DNA from: Pseudisothecium myosuroides
Taxonomy: Eukaryota > Streptophyta > Bryopsida > Hypnales > Lembophyllaceae
DNA: 64,000 nt
NCBI GenBank assembly: GCA_951799445.1
Contig: OX637291.1
Location: 9,178,501-9,242,500, forward strand
Direction: 5' to 3'
Each line of letters starts with the position of its first letter. Within the stretch, counting starts at the first letter, position 1. The position numbers and the translations under genes were made by a program. The notes under the pieces are model-generated. The model saw only the letters and a list, made by a program, of their open reading frames with translations, ran no database searches and was not told the DNA's origin. Below are positions 61,629 to 64,000 of this stretch, one piece after another.

Positions 61629-62882
61629 CGTTTTGTTGCAGGTTTCCGTGAAGAGAGTCCGGTGTGCTTGGCGGGGGTGGGGGCTTCTTTGCTTCCTTCG
61701 CCGGAAGAGTCTTTTGGGGGGCGAATTCTTAGCCACCTGGAGGGCGAATTCTCAGCGGAGACTGTGTCGTATTTAGGTTGGCTTGGCTCTTTGTAGCAGG
61801 TGAAGTCTTTTTTGCATAGGTGACCTTGCTTTTGTTTTGCAGGCCTTTTTGATTTTAGTGGTAGTCTGTCGTTTTGGAAGCAGCAGTGTAGGATTTTAGC
61901 CAATGCAGTTTTGTAGAACTTTGCCTTGGGCCTGCTTTGAACTGCCTGTTGAGCGGCTGAACTTTACTGTGTGTGCACCTTGTTTTTGGGAAGACTTTCA
62001 AATTTGATACCATGCCGCGCCCAATGGTCTTATGGGTTATTGCCCTTTTAGATCGCGTGAGATCCCAAATAGTTCGTTGCTCATATTCACGACGCATTGG
62101 CAGTTTCCGTTGTCTTCTGGAGTGCTAGTACCACCCAACAGTCTACCTGGGCCGTTTGCCGGACAAAGTGGCTTGAAGTCCCGCGAGAAACGGTTAGTAA
62201 AGCTGTCTCGTTGGCGCTGACCGAGCTCGTCCGCCCAGCCAGCACAGGTTTCCCGCGTGCCAGAGGATAGGGTTATCAGTAGCCACGGGTGCTTCCCGCT
62301 GCGGCCACCCACTCCTTCACCGGGTGACCCGCATGCTCGACTTGTTGCTTGATTTTAGGAAAATTGAACCGTGCGATTTGGCCAAAATTTTTTGAGTACC
62401 TTAGGATGATGACGAATGTGTTGCCCACCGCTTGGATTGTGGTCCGTGACTGTGCACATTTTTCAGTTTATTTCGAAGTTCATTTGGCAGGCACGGCCAA
62501 TGTTCGACACATGTTACTTCGGCATGTTTGGTATCAAAGAACGTGTTGTTTTCCACCCCAATAAATTCGCCTACCTGATGAACACTCGAATCCCCATCGA
62601 ATTGACCAATTCACGCCTCATTATTTCCCTTCGCTGAAGCATTAGCTTCATCAAAGCGCACAGCATTGCCAAAAAGTACGTGATTCGGCACCCAAGTGTA
62701 CTCTTTCGCACGTGCATCTGGTGTACTTATGAGCAAAATTTCCATTCTCCAAAAATTTCAGCAGCAAACCTTCATAGCATACTCACAATCCGTCCGGTTG
62801 CATATTGTAAAACAACAGCAGGCTGAATTCTATAATTCACAACGTCAACGCATGTCTCCCGAGTATGATCCTGCCAGGAAAC
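61629..62882 (+). other. 3' non-coding part of the piggyBac element
   Basis: After the transposase stop comes about 1.25 kb with only short, overlapping open frames on both strands, which I take as chance. AATAAA occurs near 62560 and might serve as a polyadenylation signal. No similarity to the MITE interiors was seen, so the MITEs are not simple internal deletions of this exact element. Confidence 0.55.
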
Positions 62883-62900
62883 TCTAGGGTCGTTTAGGGG
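62883..62900 (-). repeat. Right terminal inverted repeat of the piggyBac element
   Basis: Reverse complement reads CCCCTAAACGACCCTAGA; 13 or more of the first 16 positions fit the left end allowing for substitutions (CCCCTAAA identical, then CG.CC). TTAA follows at 62901-62904. Confidence 0.85.
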
Positions 62901-62904
62901 TTAA

Positions 62905-63424
62905 ATTGATCAATATATCCCCCAGAAATATTCCTTGTATAATCAATATATCCCCCAGAAATCTACCAGGTGGATTTAAGATCTGCTGTGAGTATTTGGA
63001 CAATCTCAATTTTGTAATTAAAAGTCCACGTTCCATGCCCCGTCACATGCAAAAATAAAAACATATGCTAAATATAGAAAAAAACATCTTAATTTCAACT
63101 GAAAAGAGACTTAATTTGGAAATAATTGGAACCAATGGCAAAACATTATGGGCTGGTTGTACTTGTTCTCTTTTTCTTTGGCAATTGAACTTTTGTCAAT
63201 TTGTGTAAAAAAAAAAAAAGACAACAACGACATGAGTGATGTTGGCAATAACTAATTTAATAGGAGCCTGATCCTTTGGTAAATTGAATTACAGTACTGT
63301 ACAGTACAGTAAGTTACATCCCCTGGCGCCATACCTGCTCCTAATCATCACTGAGACACTCACTCAATGCAATGGTTGAAAACAGGGTGTCTTTGCCAGG
63401 GTTGATAGAAAGGGGAAAAAAAAA
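62905..63424. other. Right flank of the piggyBac element
   Basis: It starts with a duplicated AATATATCCCCCAGAAAT (about 62912-62929 and 62945-62962). A short palindromic run of GTAC and ACAGTACTGT motifs lies at 63291-63311. No gene. Confidence 0.5.
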
Positions 63425-63660
63425 TTTGATTATGTCTTAGAAAATGAAAAAATTGTCGCCTAGGGCTTGCCCCTCTGGTTCGCTGTACTTGTTCCGTTTG
63501 CAATGGAGTTGGTCCATGTGTTTCAAAAAAGATAAAGAAAACAGAGCTTTTTTTTTTTTTTTGGAAACACATGGACCGATTCCATTGCAAAAGGAACAAG
63601 TACAGTGAACCAGAGGCAAGCCTGGGCGAAATTTTTATGCATTTTCAGACAATTAATCCT
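63425..63660. mobile_element. Foldback element with about 95-bp arms
   Basis: The left arm 63428-63524 and right arm 63564-63659 are near reverse complements (GTACTTGTTCCGTTTGCAAT opposite its inverse; GGTCCATGTGTTTC opposite GAAACACATGGACC). The loop is about 39 bp and contains a T run. Similarity is about 85% by eye. The open frames on both strands here simply read the two arms. Confidence 0.85.
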
Positions 63661-63744
63661 GCACAACCCCCAAGCACCAAGCAACCAGCCTTGTGCTGGA
63701 AGCAGGTAGCAACACAGGCAAACTATGGTAGAAGGCTCATAAAC

Positions 63745-64000
63745 CGACCATTTAAGGGCTGGTCCGCCTTTTTCATGTATTTCCTTGGACGGGAATATTT
63801 TTAGCTCATTTTTCAGACATAGAGAAGTTGATGAGGAATCTAACCCAAGTCATTTCATATTTTTCCGAGCATTTTTGAATTACTTATGAATTTTCAAACA
63901 AGTTGGGTCATAGGTCCCTATTTGTGACCCTAGGTCTTTCATAAATGGTTCACTTGCAATTCTAAATAAAAATGGGGAAAGCAAAGAGAGTGATTGGCTC
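63745..64000 (+). repeat. Dispersed repeat, second copy, running off the window
   Basis: Matches 17868-18150 in the same orientation (see that entry). It starts with CCATTTAAGGGCTGGTCCGC and continues past the last base. The longer open frame at 63571-63804 crosses its start and is not likely to be a gene. Confidence 0.6.

Larger units (their letters stand above)
57277..62900 (+). mobile_element. Complete piggyBac-type transposon
   Basis: This 5624 bp element is flanked by TTAA at 57273-57276 and 62901-62904. The ends are CCCCTAAATGTCCTTGAG and, from the right, CCCCTAAACGACCCTAGAG: the first 8 bp are identical, then scattered matches to about 16 bp. It carries a transposase with the family's catalytic residues and an extra ORF. 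It is GC-rich, above its AT-rich surroundings, as expected of a recent arrival or of selection on coding sequence. About 830 bp precede the first ORF and about 1270 bp follow the transposase. Confidence 0.92.

Overview
This window is AT-rich eukaryotic DNA made almost entirely of transposable elements. I recognise no host gene, rRNA, tRNA or CRISPR array. A plant nuclear genome is the most likely source. One element has the CTCCCTCCGTC-type ends and TA target duplication of plant Stowaway (Tc1/mariner) MITEs, one fragment looks like the 3' tail of a plant LINE, and there are many diverged retroelement-like repeats. I cannot name the species. Nearly all short ORFs (60-110 codons) look like chance open frames.

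The best-defined feature is a complete piggyBac-type DNA transposon at 57277-62900, flanked by TTAA on both sides. Its terminal repeats start CCCCTAAA. It carries an intact transposase (from the ATG at 58422 to 61628, 1068 codons) with the piggyBac aspartates D738, D817, D930 and D933 and a Cys-rich C-terminal tail. A second ORF (58106-58909), with a strong start context, overlaps the transposase 5' end in another frame. The element is GC-rich against its surroundings and could be autonomous.

The window also holds about a dozen 0.8-1 kb non-coding elements with the same CCCCTAAA ends and TTAA-like duplications. They fall into at least two families. Family 1 (A/D type) has copies at 7810-10475, 10763-11672, 21376-22295, 27208-28119, 38773-39676 and 54978-56832. 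Family 2 (B type) has copies at 7019-10591, 8799-9721, 20465-21371 and 55714-56639. Several are nested in each other, and subtracting the inserts always returns about 900-960 bp, so the order of insertion can be read. One stack (7019-10591) contains family 2, then family 1, and inside that a family 2 copy, a Stowaway-like element and a tetranucleotide microsatellite. Family 1 and the transposase-bearing element share a TGTCC...GGACA palindrome just inside the end, which suggests that the MITEs are mobilised by this transposase or a relative.

Region by region: 0-2.3 kb is one copy of a dispersed repeat whose inverted partner lies at 32.0-34.4 kb. About 1.1-5.1 kb and 14.8-17.8 kb are strikingly G-poor on the + strand. 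7-13 kb and 18.5-28.1 kb are the piggyBac-MITE clusters with foldback elements. 28-32 kb is unassigned AT-rich DNA. 35.9-53.9 kb is a mosaic of diverged LTR-like repeats (two families, with promoter-like TATA motifs and recurrent small hairpins), a short retroposon, tandem repeats and a GC-rich uncharacterised segment at 42.5-44.1 kb. 55-63 kb is a nested MITE pair followed by the piggyBac element. 63.4-64 kb holds a foldback element and a repeat running off the window.
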